Shown piece by piece: positions 1 through 11,975 of a stretch of 64,000 bases of DNA. Source of the stretch: Linum tenue (taxonomy: Eukaryota > Streptophyta > Magnoliopsida > Malpighiales > Linaceae); assembly GCA_946122785.1 (NCBI GenBank), contig CAMGYJ010000006.1, positions 31,695,168-31,759,167 on the forward strand, written 5' to 3'. The position numbers were made by a program, and so were the translations under genes. The notes beneath the pieces are model-generated. The model was not told where the DNA came from, did no database searches, and was given only the letters and a program-made list of their open reading frames with translations. Positions within the stretch are counted from its first letter, which is position 1. Each line of letters opens with the position of its first letter.

Positions 1-394
1 AAATTGTTGAGTGGACTACCAAAATAAATGGATGAGCATTTTTATGGTTTACTTGGATTAGTAAATATTTGGGTAATACTAATTCTTTGCCAAATCTTTT
101 CCGCATTATTTTTTATTAGGAAAACTTATTGAATTATTAATAATTAGTGAAATCTTTTATGATGCATCAAAGTATTAGTCATTTTCTGTTACCGTTAATA
201 ATTCTGTAACTTTTTTCTTAGTTAAGATACTAAGGTTTTGGAATGTTATGTTCCATGTGTCTCTTCCAAGTCAGTATCATGGTTCCATGGCAAGATTGAA
301 GCAGCAGTCCTTTGTGCACCAACTTCACACCGCCGCCTGCCGAGTGTCGTTCGAGAGATGAATGTTGTCGTTTGTCGTTGATCTTCCCTCACTT
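1..394. other. AT-rich flank, no gene seen
   Basis: No convincing coding signal, RNA gene or terminal repeat was seen. It ends where the left terminal repeat of the adjacent Ty3 derivative begins. The likeliest reading is degraded repeat sequence. Confidence 0.4.
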
Positions 395-827
395 TATCAC
401 TTCAGGAAAAAAGAATTGGTCTTGGCTAGCTGTTTGGTAACCAAGAAAGTGGAAGAAAACAAGAGAAAGTGAGGGAAAGAAGAGAGAGAGAGGGGAACAG
501 AGGAGAGAGAGATCGGGAAAAGAGTAAAGTTATTGATCTCTAAGATAATTACAACAGTCTTAGCGGGGTTTCCTTTATATAGACCGAAAAATATCAGAAT
601 AACCCCCTACTCATCTTATTATTACCTCCTCAGAATTCTATTATTTTCATTTAAGGACGTTCGTTACAACTCCCCACTCCTTCAGCACAAGCTTGTCCTT
701 AACCTTGAAAGTTTGGAAATCTGGTTTGAAACTCCGGCCATGGTTCTCACGTAGCATCCTCCTCCAACTAATGAGACTAGTGCACAAGAACCTGAGTCAG
801 AGGTCTGTTATCCTAGGCCACCACTCG

Positions 828-2566
828 TCAAGCCAGAATAGCAACAGGAGCCAACTTCAAAGCCCCTTGATCATCCATAGCAGGCAAGGTGGGTTGAACT
901 TTAAGAGAATCATGCACCCTGGCCCGCTTCAAGAGTGAAACATGGAAAATGGGATGAATAGTTGATCTTGCAGGAAACTTCAATTTATAGGCCACTGCCC
1001 CTATCTTTTTTTCAACTGGAAATAGGCCAAAGAACTTGGGAGCTAGCTTTTGATTCATCCGAATAGCAACTATAGTCTGGCGATAGGGTCTTAGCTTGAG
1101 GAACACCAAATCACCCTCCTAAAATGGCCTCTCTGTACGATGAGAATCTGCCCTTTGTTTCTGCTTATTCTGAGCCTTAAGCCAGATTAGTTCTCAGGAT
1201 ACCAATCAGTCTGTGTTGTTGATGGAGTCTATCAGCCACTGTAGCCACAGATGTGGAAAGAGGATTATGTAGAGAGAATTGGGAAGGAGGATAACCATAG
1301 AGGGCATGGAAAGGAGAAAGCTGAAGGGTGTTGTGGAAATTCGTGGTGTACCACCACTCTGCCAGAGTTAACCAAGAAGCCCACTACTAAGGACAATGAT
1401 GCACCATTCCCCTAAGATATTCCTCCAGACAACGATTCAACCTCTCTGTTGGACCATCTGTCTGAGGGTAATGGGCAGTAGAAGTGCAATTTTACACCTT
1501 GTAACTCGAATAATGTGGACCAGAAAGCACTTGTAAAAATTGCATCTCTATCAGACACAATAGTAGCCGGCATGCCATGTAGTCTAAGCACTCCATCAAA
1601 TAACACTTGTGCAACTGTTATAGCTGTATAAGGCTTTGTCAAACCAAAGAAATGACCATACTTAGAGAAACGATCTACCATTACTAACAATGCATCCTTG
1701 CCTTTAGAACTCAACAACCCTTCAATAAAATCCATGGAAATATGTTGCCAAGCCTGATTTGGAAAAGGTAAAGGTTGCAGCAGGCCTGGATAAGGCACAT
1801 TCTCCACTTTACACTTATGATATACCTCACAATGTTGTCAAGCCTGATCCTCTGATAACTGGCTTGTAACCCTGGATGACCTCCCACAGGAGAATCATGA
1901 AACAACTGCATTAACTTCTTCCTCATATTCCCACTCAGACCAACATAGATGGCAGATTTATGGTAAAGTAGACTCTGGTGAATCCAATGAATCCTTAGAC
2001 CAATGAGTGGAACAACAACTTCCACCAACATGTTATGTACTGCACTATCCCTAACATAGGAAGATTCTAACTCAGAAAACCAAGCGGGTAGCACAACAGT
2101 GATTGGTCTGCATTCACCTTGATTAACCATAACAGTAACAAAGTTGGGATGTCTGGACAGGGCATCAGCCACGTGATTAAACTTGCCCTGTCAATACTGG
2201 ATCTTAAAATCCAATCCCATGAGTTTAACCAGCCCTTTCTTTTGTATTTGAGTGTGAATCTTCTGTCCCAACAAATATTTGAGACTTTCATGATCTGTAA
2301 CAATCCTGAACTGTCTTCCTTCCAAATAATTGCGCCATTTAGTCACAGCTAGGATGACTACCAATAATACCGTAGTTCTGCACAAATTTCTTGTAATACC
2401 CTATTAAACCAAGGAAACCTCTCAACTCCTTCACATTTTTTGGCACTGGCCAAGCAACCATAGCTTCTATCTTGGCTGGATCAGTAGTCACTCCTTCCCG
2501 ATTAATGATGTACCCTAGATAATCAATCTGAGTTTTCCCAAAAAAAACACTTAGAAGGCTTAGCAA
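828..2566 (-). pseudogene. Broken Ty3/gypsy pol: RT thumb, RNase H, integrase
   Basis: Read from high to low coordinates, the first block (2566-2339) matches the RT connection region ([13 protein letters not shown], then [16 protein letters not shown]). The next (2385-2191) is RNase H (FRIVTDHESLKYLL). After an in-frame stop comes the VADALSRHPN signature near 2172. Integrase follows: a core block 1807-1412 with MDFIEG, VDRFSKYGHF and VSDRDAIFTS, then a C-terminal block 1109-828 ending in HPIFHVSLLKRA, typical of the integrase tail in the chromovirus side of the superfamily. Frameshifts and stops separate these blocks, and the usual HPQTDGQ stretch after the core is degraded. The product cannot be functional. 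The call is firm at superfamily level; the lineage is only suggested. Confidence 0.85.
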
Positions 2567-2708
2567 AGAGTGTGTTCTCTCTTAAGACAGCTAAGGTGGT
2601 TGATTGGTGAGAGCTCCATGCGTCTGCATCGTTGATGCCATTAAATTGGTGAGACGCTCGTCAATCGTGCCCCGCGTGGTTGCCATTGACGACATGATGC
2701 CAAGACGG

Positions 2709-2720
2709 GCTCTGATACCA
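2709..2720 (-). promoter_or_regulatory. Primer-binding site, initiator tRNA-Met type
   Basis: Minus strand TGGTATCAGAGC lies 3 bp inside the 5' LTR end at 2724. This 12-mer is complementary to the 3' end of plant initiator tRNA-Met. Confidence 0.85.
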
Positions 2721-3003
2721 CATTGTCACCCCTGGAAGGAAGAATTAGTCTTGGCTAGCTGTTTGGTAACCATTAAAGTGAAAGAAAATGAGAGAAAGTG
2801 AGGGAAAGAAGAGAGAGAGATGAACAGAGGAGAGAGAGAGAGAGAGGGAAAAGAGTAAAGTTGTTATTGATCTCTAAAATGATTACAATGGTCTTAGCGG
2901 ATTTTCCTTTATACAAACTGGAAAATATCAGAATAACCACCCACTCATCTTCCTATTACCTCCTCAGACTTCTATTTATTTACATTTAAGGACATTCATT
3001 ACA

Positions 3004-3600
3004 AACTCACCCTAGATCTGCCTGCATCAGTTCCCGCCGACCACCGCCACTCTATCTCTACCAGACTAGTATGCCTCGTGTCAAAACGGCTTCTTCTTGC
3101 ATCACTCCTCAACCCTGTTCATCTATCATGTTGATGTTGTATCTTTTGATGAAAACAATGAGCTTGGTCCAAAGCTTGCCAATAAATATGAAGTAGGAGG
3201 AAGGCGCCGATAAGAACTTTTTAGGGTGAGAGAGCGTGGAAGAGAGGGAGGGGAAAAGTGAGATGGCGGCAGGAAAAGTGAATTAGTAGGTGATGCCTTT
3301 AGGGTTTCATAGTTTATTTTAAATTACAATATAGCACCCAATAAAAATTACAATTCAGTCATGACAATTTAGAATAAGTACAAATGTACATATATTTTTA
3401 AAGATATCCATAAAATGGGTCAAACTAGGTTAATCCTGATTCAACCCATAAAATCATGATTCACTTTCAGAGGTTTACATTTTAATATATCCGGTATATT
3501 CTGGATTTATTCCAATATTACTCTGAATGGTGCCTCGATTTTGTCAGTACGGTTTTTTAACAAAAAATATTTTAATATTCCAAAAACGGTATTTTTTCGG
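3004..3600. other. Unclassified AT-rich spacer
   Basis: Between the Ty3 derivative and the TRIM. No open frame, terminal repeats or RNA gene recognised. The last bases act as the left target-duplication copy of the TRIM. Confidence 0.35.
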
Positions 3601-4258
3601 TGTCATGATCGGGGAGCTCAATTAGTACGATATTGTCCGCTTTGGGCCAAACCCGCACGGTTTTACTCTCGGGTGTCCTCCCCAAAAGGCCTCATACTAA
3701 TGAGATTGGTGGACACTAATATACAAGGGTTTCTTCCCTTGTATTTCCGATGTGGTACTTGGACTGTCCCATAACAATCCTCCCCTCAAGTCAAGGACCA
3801 TGAACTTCATGTTCTCTCCTCAGCAATTATCTTGATCCGCAGACACCTTGTATCAAGGGGCTTCTCGGCACAAGGATTTTCAAAGACGCAGAACTCTGTT
3901 TGATCTGCTTCCCAAATGCGGAACTCTTTTTGATCCACAAAGCCCAAATGTGGATCTCTCCTAGATCCACCAAACAGACGTGAATCGTCTTTGACTCGCC
4001 AGACAAACGCAGATCTCAAATCCCGAGGTCACCGAATGAGGGTTCACCGAACTGACGTCCCTCGTCCCAGATCCGCCGAACCAGGCTCTGATACCACTTG
4101 TCATAACTGGGGAGCTCAATTAGTACGATATTGTCCGCACAATTTTACTCTTGGGTGTCCTCTCCAAAAGGCCTCGTACTAATGAGATTGGTGGACACTA
4201 ATATGCAAGGGTTCCTTCCCTTGTATTTCCAATGTGGTACTTTGATTATCCCATAACA
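3601..4258 (-). mobile_element. Complete TRIM (terminal-repeat retrotransposon in miniature)
   Basis: Two LTRs, 3601-3776 (176 bp, 3' LTR in element orientation) and 4099-4258 (160 bp, 5' LTR), both begin TGTCAT and end ATAACA. They enclose only about 320 bp without coding capacity. The initiator-Met primer site is on the minus strand at 4085-4096, two bases from the 5' LTR. A polypurine tract GAGGGGAGGA (complement of about 3778-3787) adjoins the 3' LTR. The main LTR difference is a gap of about 16 bp: the block TTTGGGCCAAACCCGCACGG in the left copy is shortened in the right. Flanks TTCGG (3596-3600) and GTCGG (4259-4263) fit a 5-bp target duplication with one change. Non-autonomous; its mobilisation would need proteins from another element. 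Confidence 0.88.
4085..4096 (-). promoter_or_regulatory. TRIM primer-binding site, initiator tRNA-Met type
   Basis: Minus strand TGGTATCAGAGC, two bases from the inner edge of the LTR at 4099, where a primer site is expected. Confidence 0.85.
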
Positions 4259-4445
4259 GTCGGCATGAAACGGTTGAACCACGATCGTACCACAAAATAT
4301 CCTACCACCAGTGAGTCCAGTATGAATTCCGGTATGGTTTCACAAACCATGGTATTTACCCTAAATATTTAACCAACTTATTTTTTATGAATGAGCCAAA
4401 ATTGTACCATCGGAAGTGAAGCCGAGTTTTATCCAACTTAAAGGC

Positions 4446-4800
4446 TCGACAGAAACTGAACAAGAGACTTGCTTGATGGGTTGTGTTTATAGAATCTATT
4501 CCATACGTGATCAAGTACAAACAAGGCAAAGAGAATGTAGTTGCGGATGCCCTATCAAGTAGGCATACATTGATTACAACCTTGGATGCAAGATACATTG
4601 GATTCGAGTAGATTAAGGGGCTTTATGAGGCTGACTTCGACTTTGATGAGATCTATAAGGCATGTGAGAAACATGGTGAATGGAGATTTATAGAAGTGAT
4701 GAATATCTGTTTCGAGCAAATCAACTATGTGTTCCAAGGACATCCCTTTGTTGAAGGAAGATCATGGAGGATTGATGGCCTACTTTGCTGTAGCCAAAAC
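4446..4800 (+). pseudogene. Ty3/gypsy RNase H to integrase zinc-region fragment
   Basis: The frame reads [18 protein letters not shown] and then [13 protein letters not shown], the end of a Ty3 RNase H domain. It goes on with LDARYIGFE, a stop, then IKGLYEADFDFDEIYKAC, the segment joining RNase H to integrase. A frameshift near 4755 moves the reading to EDHGGLMAYFAVAKTL, the integrase zinc-finger region. One stop precedes WVVF and one follows GFE. It is an isolated scrap without LTRs, in the opposite orientation to the neighbours on both sides. Confidence 0.8.
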
Positions 4801-5770
4801 TTTAAGTTGTTTACAACCATACAACTTAATGAACTTAGGAACCACCACTCAACCTTGATCTTAGGTATTGGATCATAAGCTACTTACAAGGTCAACAATA
4901 GCACGAGAGAATCCTAACCACATCAATATACTGGAAATATCATACCACTTAATCCAAGCATCAACTACTAATAATGCATTAGAGTCTCAAAACGATAGGG
5001 CAAAGCTTTTTTCCTTTTCTGGTTTTTCTCATGGTGGAGATTTCTTTTTGAACTTTACCCTTATTGGTCAAGAAAGAGTTTAGAGATCGTATACCTCAAC
5101 TTGTGTGGAGGGTCAATGAAATTAAGAGGTGTCAGAAGCTCTATCCATGCCTTTAAAAATACATCCTCAAGTTGGCAATCAATCCGACGTGTGGAAATTT
5201 TACTTGTAATATGGAGGAACAATCATCACCTTGTAGGACTTTCCCACTAAAGCTCTATAGTATCTCCTCCAAAACCCAATTTAGTGCAATGAAAAGACGC
5301 CTCACATGTTACCCCACACTCTATTCTTCATATAGGATGGCAAATTTTAAAATGAAACAATGTCTTGATGGGTAGAAATTTTGCATTTTTTTCAAATATA
5401 CAATTCACCCTTTGAATACTTTTTGAAAACAAGAGACTCTTTTGCATAATCAAAAAGCTTTGAATAGATAAAATACTATGGCATTCAAACACCTCAAATG
5501 GTCATTGCATCCCATTAACTATCGCATTCTACATACTCACTACAACGTCCCTAGATCATGTGATGATTATTAGACTCATTGATTCAAAGTAAGACGAGAA
5601 GTGATCATGCTTGTAGGGGATGGCTAGAGTCAATAGATGGAAAAACATTTTTAGTTCTTTCGAAGACTTTTAAGCACATATCACAACCATTTTAGCATTG
5701 AATTTTTTCAAATTTGAACAACTAATAGTATAGCAAGTAGTAAGCACATCAAGGCAAATCATATCAACCA
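4801..5770 (-). mobile_element. Possible 3' LTR of the Athila-like remnant
   Basis: No coding signal. A purine tract on the minus strand (complement of 5773-5788, AAAGTGTGGGGTGGGA) is immediately followed by TGGTTGATATG. That is the expected layout of polypurine tract plus LTR start for the element lying at higher coordinates. The low end of this LTR was not located, so the span is a guess. Confidence 0.4.
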
Positions 5771-6315
5771 TTCCCACCCCACACTTTAAAATGGACATTG
5801 CCTTTAATGGACTAAAAGATAGTGAGTCATGGTAGAGTTGAACGAGTTACCTCGATTGTTGTTCAAAGTACTTCAAGCATAGAAAAATCACTTTTATTGA
5901 TGGGGATCATCTTCTTACATTGAAAGGAAACAAATCAAAACAAGTAGAAAATATAATGAAAATTTGTGTGTTCTCATGACGTAGTAGCTTAATTGTCCAC
6001 CATTTCGTTTTTCCCCTCATTGTCTTCGAGTTGTAGGTTAGCTGGTGCCTCATGTAGGGAATCGAGTCTAGTAATCAATTCAACTTCCTATTTCTTCATT
6101 CATTGGAACTCCTCATTGAGCTTAGAATCCACCTCCTTCTGCTCATGAGTGAGCTTTCAAATAGAATCCTTAATGTCATCATAGGAGATGACAAGCTTCT
6201 TCAAAAGTCCCAGAAGCTCAGGCAACTTCTTGTTTGTTATGTTCCCATTAATGTGAGCTATGATTTCCTTCTCCTTAGGTGGTGTATCCTCCATCATCTT
6301 GATATTAGTCTCAAT

Positions 6316-6831
6316 CTAGTTTGTACGGATGGGAGAGCAACCAAAAGACTTCCATTGTGCTTTAGAAACGCAATGAGTGGAGGCTAGATCAATATCGTGC
6401 CTGGCAAGTAGATCGAAGTTGATCATAGTGGTGGTAGGTGGCCTTGTCGTAACTAGTTCTAGAAACTTGTCAATATTAGAGGTTCCCTTTTTCTGGAGAA
6501 TATTAGAGATGATAGTATTGATGAATCCTACTCCTGTCATTTTCTCCCATTCTTGAGCAGTTCTGGTAGCCATAGCCATTACCCATCCAAGATGAATCAT
6601 TTTGTCTGAGAAGATTACTTGACAGATGGAGAGTTCGTCATAGTACACAAAACCATATTCTACGGGTCTTTGGAAAAGGATGTGTTGGAAGAACATGTGT
6701 AGCAGGCGGTAGAAAGGCACATTCATCTCTTTACCCTTTCTTACTCTTGGATGGATTTCTATGTTCGGTGATATGCCTCCATACGACGTTAGCTCCTTCA
6801 TGATGCTTGCTTGTGGAGAGGGGACCAACAA
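6316..6831 (-). pseudogene. ORF downstream of integrase, possible env-like/plant-transposon ORF
   Basis: A 171-codon open frame with no domain I can name with confidence. It contains a mixed hydrophobic/aromatic stretch (residues about 33-75: MNVPFYRLLHMFF through VIFSDKMIHLGWVMAMATRTAQEW). No signal peptide or clear transmembrane span is visible. Its position, downstream of the integrase tail and upstream of a polypurine tract on the same strand, matches the extra ORF of Athila-type elements. That placement is the only support for a role. A second, lysine/arginine-rich frame on the same strand (7572-7240) probably is the N-terminal part of the same ORF, separated by stops. It could instead be a captured host fragment. 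Confidence 0.4.
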
Positions 6832-7784
6832 GCCTATCCTTCATTCTACTATGGTATCCTTTTGTCTTATAGCCAAGCTTTTGAGTGAATGAGGTGAAGC
6901 TATCTTTGTAACAGACTCCCCCTACTTGGTACTCGATGCATTCTTCATCGCCATTCTTCGGTGAGAAGTGAATGTGAAGGAAGCGACAAATTCCCTTATC
7001 ATGATCTCATTGCAGCCTTCTTTGATGCAAAGTAGAGTGTCTAGGGCAACCGCATTGATTATTTCGTTAAGAGGGCTCCCCATCCATCGTACTTCAACAG
7101 GATGGTCTAGTCTGGCTTTTCTTGTTCAAGTGGTTGCTTATCCATAAAGGACACACTGTTATTCCAATGATCATCACGCTTCTTGAAGAGCAGGAGTGGG
7201 TGCAGCTTTGGGATGGCATTATCAGCAGAAGTATGCATCTTAGTTACTCTTTGATGCGTGCTTCAATAGTTCAAGTTTCCTTATGAGTGGGACATCATCA
7301 ATGTTGTTCTCTCTTCTCACCATGGATGCCACCTTCAGCAAACGGGGCACCATCACAGTAACCTTCTTGCTCCTCTCGTTTTCCTTCTTCGACGTAGCTA
7401 TCCTCCTCTTCATTCCTTGCTTTGCGGCTTCTTCTTTGGCATCCACCATCATAAGGATGGGTCTTGATCGACTCTGGTCTCCTCTTGCTTTGAGATTCTT
7501 GTGGTGGTGTGAGGAATCAAAGAATGTGATCCTCCTTTTATTAGGGGAGCGACGCCATAGCAGCGAGTGCAACCGTCATCCTATAGCTTGTCGGGGAGAT
7601 AGATTCTTTTGAGTCCTAATTTAAGGAGGAAGAGGTTTCATAGCATCAGCGGGTGCACCTTCTTGAGCCAACACTATCTGGACACCTTGGTTGGGTAGAA
7701 GACGGGGAAAAAAAACATTCTCGGCCAAAAATAACAAGTGGAGGGTAGGGTCAATGTGTGGCCACCGCTTTCATTAGTTTTTCT

Positions 7785-8570
7785 GTTACTAATTGGATTT
7801 TATGTGGGAACATTTATTGAGGCTTAGGGACAAGGAAAAATAATATTTTGGATTAATTTTTGATAAAGTAATCAAATAAAATGAGTACAAATAGAAATAA
7901 AAGTGAAAAGTTCGCGGGCTCCCTTCCAGCAGTGTTCTTTCTTTTATGCCTTTGAGCTTGGCATACTCCTTATTGTTTAGGTAGGGTTGAAGAAGGGACG
8001 ATCATCCACCAAGGTGATTACTTGTTGTGGGGAATATGGTTTACAACATTGACCATTCACTCGGAAGATATTGTCTTTATGATAATAAACATTCACAAGT
8101 CCATATGGATTGACTTGGTGAATGGTATAAGGCCCTATCCAATGAGATTTGAGATGTCCAATGGGTAGGGTTAGCATGGGCCGCAGCTCACCTTAGCTTT
8201 TCTCTTTGTATTTGGGCTTCATGTGGGGACCATTTATAGAGGCCTAAGTACAAAGGAAAATCAGATTTTGGATTAATTTTTGATAAAATAATAAAAAATG
8301 AGTAAAAATAGAGAGAAGGGAAAAATCTTGAGATGCCTCCCAGTAGTTCTCTTTCTTTTATCCCTTTGAGCTAGGTATACTCCCTTATTGTTTAGGTGGG
8401 GATGGAGAAGAGATGATCCTCCACCAAGGTGATTGCTTGTTGTAGGAAGTAAGATTTACAACGTTGACCATTCACTCGGAATATATTTCTTTTATGATCA
8501 TAAAGATCCACAACCTCTAATGGTTTGATTGGTGAATGGTATAAGGCTCTATCCAACAAGATTGAGCTTT
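7785..8570 (-). repeat. Tandem duplication of integrase tail plus 3' flank
   Basis: Blocks about 7785-8165 and 8205-8570 are direct copies, readily aligned along their length (shared landmarks TTTTGGATTAATTTTTGATAA, CTTTGAGCT, ACCATTCACTCGGAA, GGTGAATGGTATAAGGC). They differ by many substitutions and small gaps. Each contains the integrase C-terminal motif that reads HWIGPYTIHQVNPYG in the lower copy. Only the upper copy is continuous with the upstream integrase. Confidence 0.8.
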
Positions 8571-9731
8571 TCTGGATGAAGTCTCAATCTTGAATTAAAT
8601 AATTGTATTTGATCTCTGGGATTAAATCTTTCTTGAGTATTTTTAGCATTGTGGAACCTTTTGACCTTCTCCTTGTATATCTTAGAATCATTATATCCGT
8701 GGAGTCTAAATTCCTTGATTTCATGTAGTTGATATTTTCTTTCTTCTCCTACTACAAAAAGGTTCAGATTCAGCTCATTGATGGCCCAATAAGCTTTATG
8801 CTCCAATTCGACTAGCAGATGGCAGGCTTTCCCCTACACCATGCGGTAGGGTCATGTGCCTATGAGATTTTTGTTAGTAGTTCGATAGGCCCATAGAGCA
8901 TTGTCGAGCCTAGTGGACCAGTCCTTTCGAGTATCGACAATTTTCTGCAATATTTGCTTAATCTCTTTGATTGTGAGCTTCACTTGTACACTTGTTTGAG
9001 GATGATAAGCAGTCAAATTTTTGTGTTTGATACCTAGTCTTGCACATCCTTTGTCAAATTGTCTCTGGAAGTTGCAACCCCTATTGATGATGATGGTTCT
9101 TGGGGGTCAAACTCTTGTGAATAGTTTGCAAAGAAATTTGACTACCGGTCGCACATCGTTAGTTGGTAGTGCTTGTGATTTTACCCATTTGGAGACATAA
9201 TCCACTATTTCTGAATGATGATGAAAACTTTCCCATAAAATCAATGCCCCATACATAGAAGACTTCGACTGGTAGGAAGATATTTTATGGCACCTCATTC
9301 CTCCTTGTGATGGTTCCTAGTCTTTGACATGCATCACAATGCTTAGTGTAAAGGTTGAAATCTTCAAAGATAGTGTGGCAGTAGAATCCACTTTTAAGTA
9401 TATTTATTACCATCCGTTTGCCACTATGGTGTCATCTTGTTGGCCGCAGAACGGCAGTGTCATATGATGTCGGTTGATTCCTTGAGGGGGGCACATCTCC
9501 GAATAATTTTGTCGGATCCTATGAGATAAAGGTAAGGATCTTCCCAAAAATAGTACTTGATATCATCAAAGAACTTCTTTTTTCTTGGTATGTTAATCCA
9601 TAAGGTAGCCCTTTAGTGCAGAGGTAGTTGGATATATTAGCAAACCATGGTCCTTGATTTGACGTTAATTTTTGCCTTTCTTTTGTTGAGTTCCTCCAAT
9701 TTCTTCTAGTTATCCTACTATTTCTTCGCAT
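7977..9731 (-). pseudogene. Athila-like integrase, frameshifted
   Basis: Reading down from 9731: PWFANISNYLCTKGLPYGLTY, then in another frame KKKFFDDIKYYFWEDPYLY and IIRRCAP, the zinc-binding region of Athila-type integrases. At 9298-9107 the core shows remains of GIDFMG, VDYVSKWVKSQALPTND and KFLCKLFTR. At 8806-8549 is the stretch EHKAYWAINELN followed by EIKEFRLHGYNDSKIYKEK and NSRLRLHPEKL, the segment linking core to C-terminal domain. At 8177-7977 is a second copy of the C-terminal domain, GHLKSHWIGPYTIHQV to FRVNGQ. Stops and frameshifts throughout; not functional. Lineage rests on the LPTND, EHKAYWAI and KSxWxGP motifs known from Athila/Tat polyproteins. Confidence 0.78.
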
Positions 9732-9750
9732 AATTTGTCTTGAACACCTC

Positions 9751-10971
9751 CTGTTTATGTTCCTCCTCCTTCAGGTTCATCTTAGTTGCAGCTTCCAAAG
9801 ATGTTATTCTGCTTATAAGTGGCTCCAATAGTTTGACTAATCATGTCTTGAGCTCCTCTGTGGGGTGTTGTAAGACTTGGACAACTTTGAGTTGCTCCTT
9901 GCATGGCCTTCGTCGTGAAAAATCCTTGCTATTGGTGGCCATCTATGTGTAAATTTCTCTTGTCCTCTCAGTAGTGAGTTGATATATGTTTCTATTTGAT
10001 TCCCTTAAAGAAGAAATGTGTACATTTCTCTTTCTTGAACCCATGACGGGGGCATTCATGTAAGTAGTAGGTTGAACCTGCCACATATCTCGTGAATCGG
10101 TTCTCCTTGCCTTCGACTAATCCTCGATATTTCTTCTTTGAGTCCTTATGTGTTCCATGGTGGAAATTACTCATGTGGCCAGGTGCTTATATGGTGGAAA
10201 TTCTTCTTTAAGTCCTTATTTCTTCTTTGTAAATGAAAATGAAAATGACAAATAAGCTTCTTTAAAATACACAAATCAAAAGTCACCGATAATGGCTCCA
10301 AAAACTTGATTTTGATAACAAGTGATAATCCTAGAGATGCATAGGGTGGTATTCCACAGGGTATTTTGATGGTAGTTACTCAAAACTAGATGCTCAAGTG
10401 ATTGGAAGGAGTAATAGAAAGTAAAAATGATGGGTTGAGGTTCCCTAATGATTTCGAGCAACACACTAAAAAGATAAAAAAAAAAAAAAGTATCGAGACA
10501 AAGAGTGAGAGTAAAGTAAGTAAGGAACAATTGTTTAGGAAGTATCATACTTTCTCCTTGATAAGATGCTTATATGATTCGAGGTTGTGATAACATCCTA
10601 TCCCTTCCACTAAGGCCATTACCTACATGTGCATGCGCCTCTTGCAATAGAGATTTAACTAGCTAATGCGCACTTTCGCTTCTTGCCATCAACCAATTAA
10701 TGAAGATAAAGGAAGTAAGGATAGCACATCGTTAAGTGTGGGCCTCTATGAGCCATAAAGATGGCCTATATCATTGGGATCTTCAACATCAAGCATCATC
10801 ATCATTCGAGTATTAGAGGGTTGTACTTCCCCTCCATACACACCTAATAATGATGCCAACTACACGAGATTAGTTTCCTTGTTCCCATAATAGTAGTATA
10901 ATTAATACACATAGTAATGCATTATAGAAAGATAACAAGCACACAAAGAACTAGAACATCGATGCTCCAAG
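9751..10971. other. No supported gene; probable degraded retroelement
   Basis: Only short frames without recognisable motifs. RT of the Athila-like copy would be expected here on the minus strand but I see no trace of its YxDD region. A short A-run lies near 10470. Ends at the target-duplication copy of solo LTR A. Confidence 0.3.
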
Positions 10972-11975
10972 AAGTATGACTTGCACGAACTAAACCACGG
11001 ATTAATAATCCTGACTAGAGCCCAATTATAAACTCTAGCCAGGTTCAGTATAGGGCAAGCAATTTTAATTGTCAAACCCGAGCTGGTCCATGTACCCCTA
11101 CTTCAATCACTTAAGTTGTTATCTAGCAAATGGTTTTTGGTTAAAACTAAAGAAACTACAAACGAAAACAAGCAAGTAAAGTAAATCGAGGTTGTCCCAA
11201 TAAGAGAAGAATTCACCCGGGTATTGCTCCCCATAGCTATATATCAAGATTAGTCGAAAAGAATGCAAGTGTTTGAAAGGTGGTCGTAAACCGTAGGAGA
11301 TCGCAACTAGTGAAGAAGCTTCACTCTCTCGGTCGATGATCCAAGGAATGTCAAATGTAGCTAACAAATTAGCTCTCTTGGCCAATCGACTAAGGGTTGC
11401 CAAGGCTAGTCTCTCGGACCTTAATCCGGAAGGAAAAACAACAACCAACTCAAAGCGCTAAAACGAAGTTAGAGGTTCGCCTTGATTCGGCCTAAGTAGG
11501 TGGGTCAATTGGGCAAGGAATACCGGCTTACAAAAGCCTCTTATCAAGGAGGGGATTTCCCTCTACCTACGTTAAACTGGCACAATAGTGAGAAATGGAA
11601 AACACAACTCAACCTCCATGAAAATACCTCAATACTTGCATTAAATACAAACCACACACAAGGCATTCAATTCATACAATCCATCACATATAAAGAGTTG
11701 GAGTTCACAATACCCAAGTGAAGAGGAACTCTCTACTCCATAGCTAGGCAAAGGAAAACAATAAAGATGAAAGAAAGAGCCATGTTGGATGCTTGTCCTC
11801 CCGCCTTATTGATGAGAAATCCCTTGAGAGGTGAGAGAATCTTCACTCCTCTAGCTTGGAGTAAGCCCAAATCTACTTCTTCTTTCCTTGTTGATCACTT
11901 TCTCTCTCTGGATTTTGAAGAAGACCTTTCTCTCACTAGGGTTTCCCCCTTGGGGTTTCTTCAGCCGGAAGCTAG

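Larger units (their letters stand above)
395..3003 (-). mobile_element. Deletion derivative of a Ty3/gypsy LTR retrotransposon
   Basis: Two direct repeats, 395-668 (3' LTR) and 2724-3003 (5' LTR), share a GA-rich tract and long colinear blocks such as CTTGGCTAGCTGTTTGGTAA. Next to the 5' LTR the minus strand shows TGGTATCAGAGC (plus-strand positions 2709-2720), the primer site for initiator tRNA-Met. Next to the 3' LTR is a purine tract GGAGTGGGGAG (complement of 669-680). The interior holds the end of the reverse transcriptase, RNase H and integrase on the minus strand. Gag, protease and the reverse transcriptase catalytic core are absent, so the element is non-autonomous. The 3' LTR starts TA instead of TG, and I found no clean target duplication. 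Polymerase order RT-RH-IN is known for Ty3/gypsy; the initiator-Met primer site is shared by many plant elements. Confidence 0.85.
5771..9750 (-). mobile_element. Degraded Athila-like Ty3 element (integrase half)
   Basis: From high to low coordinates: integrase zinc region, integrase core, integrase C-terminal domain in two tandem copies, an unrecognised ORF pair, and a polypurine-like tract at 5773-5788. The order integrase, extra ORF, polypurine tract is that of Athila elements, which carry an env-like ORF after pol. Gag, protease and RT are not found above 9750. Multiple stops and frameshifts show an old copy. Confidence 0.65.

Noticed and set aside
3601..4258. Cassandra-type TRIM with embedded 5S rRNA-like sequence
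   Set aside because: No 5S internal promoter box (AGTTAAGC or GGGTGACC-like) found in either LTR.
7283..7612. 109-codon plus-strand frame
   Set aside because: Shadow of the lysine/arginine-rich frame on the minus strand; no motif.
11119..11448. 109-codon minus-strand frame
   Set aside because: Lies in solo LTR A, matches noncoding LTR sequence in LTR B; no motif.
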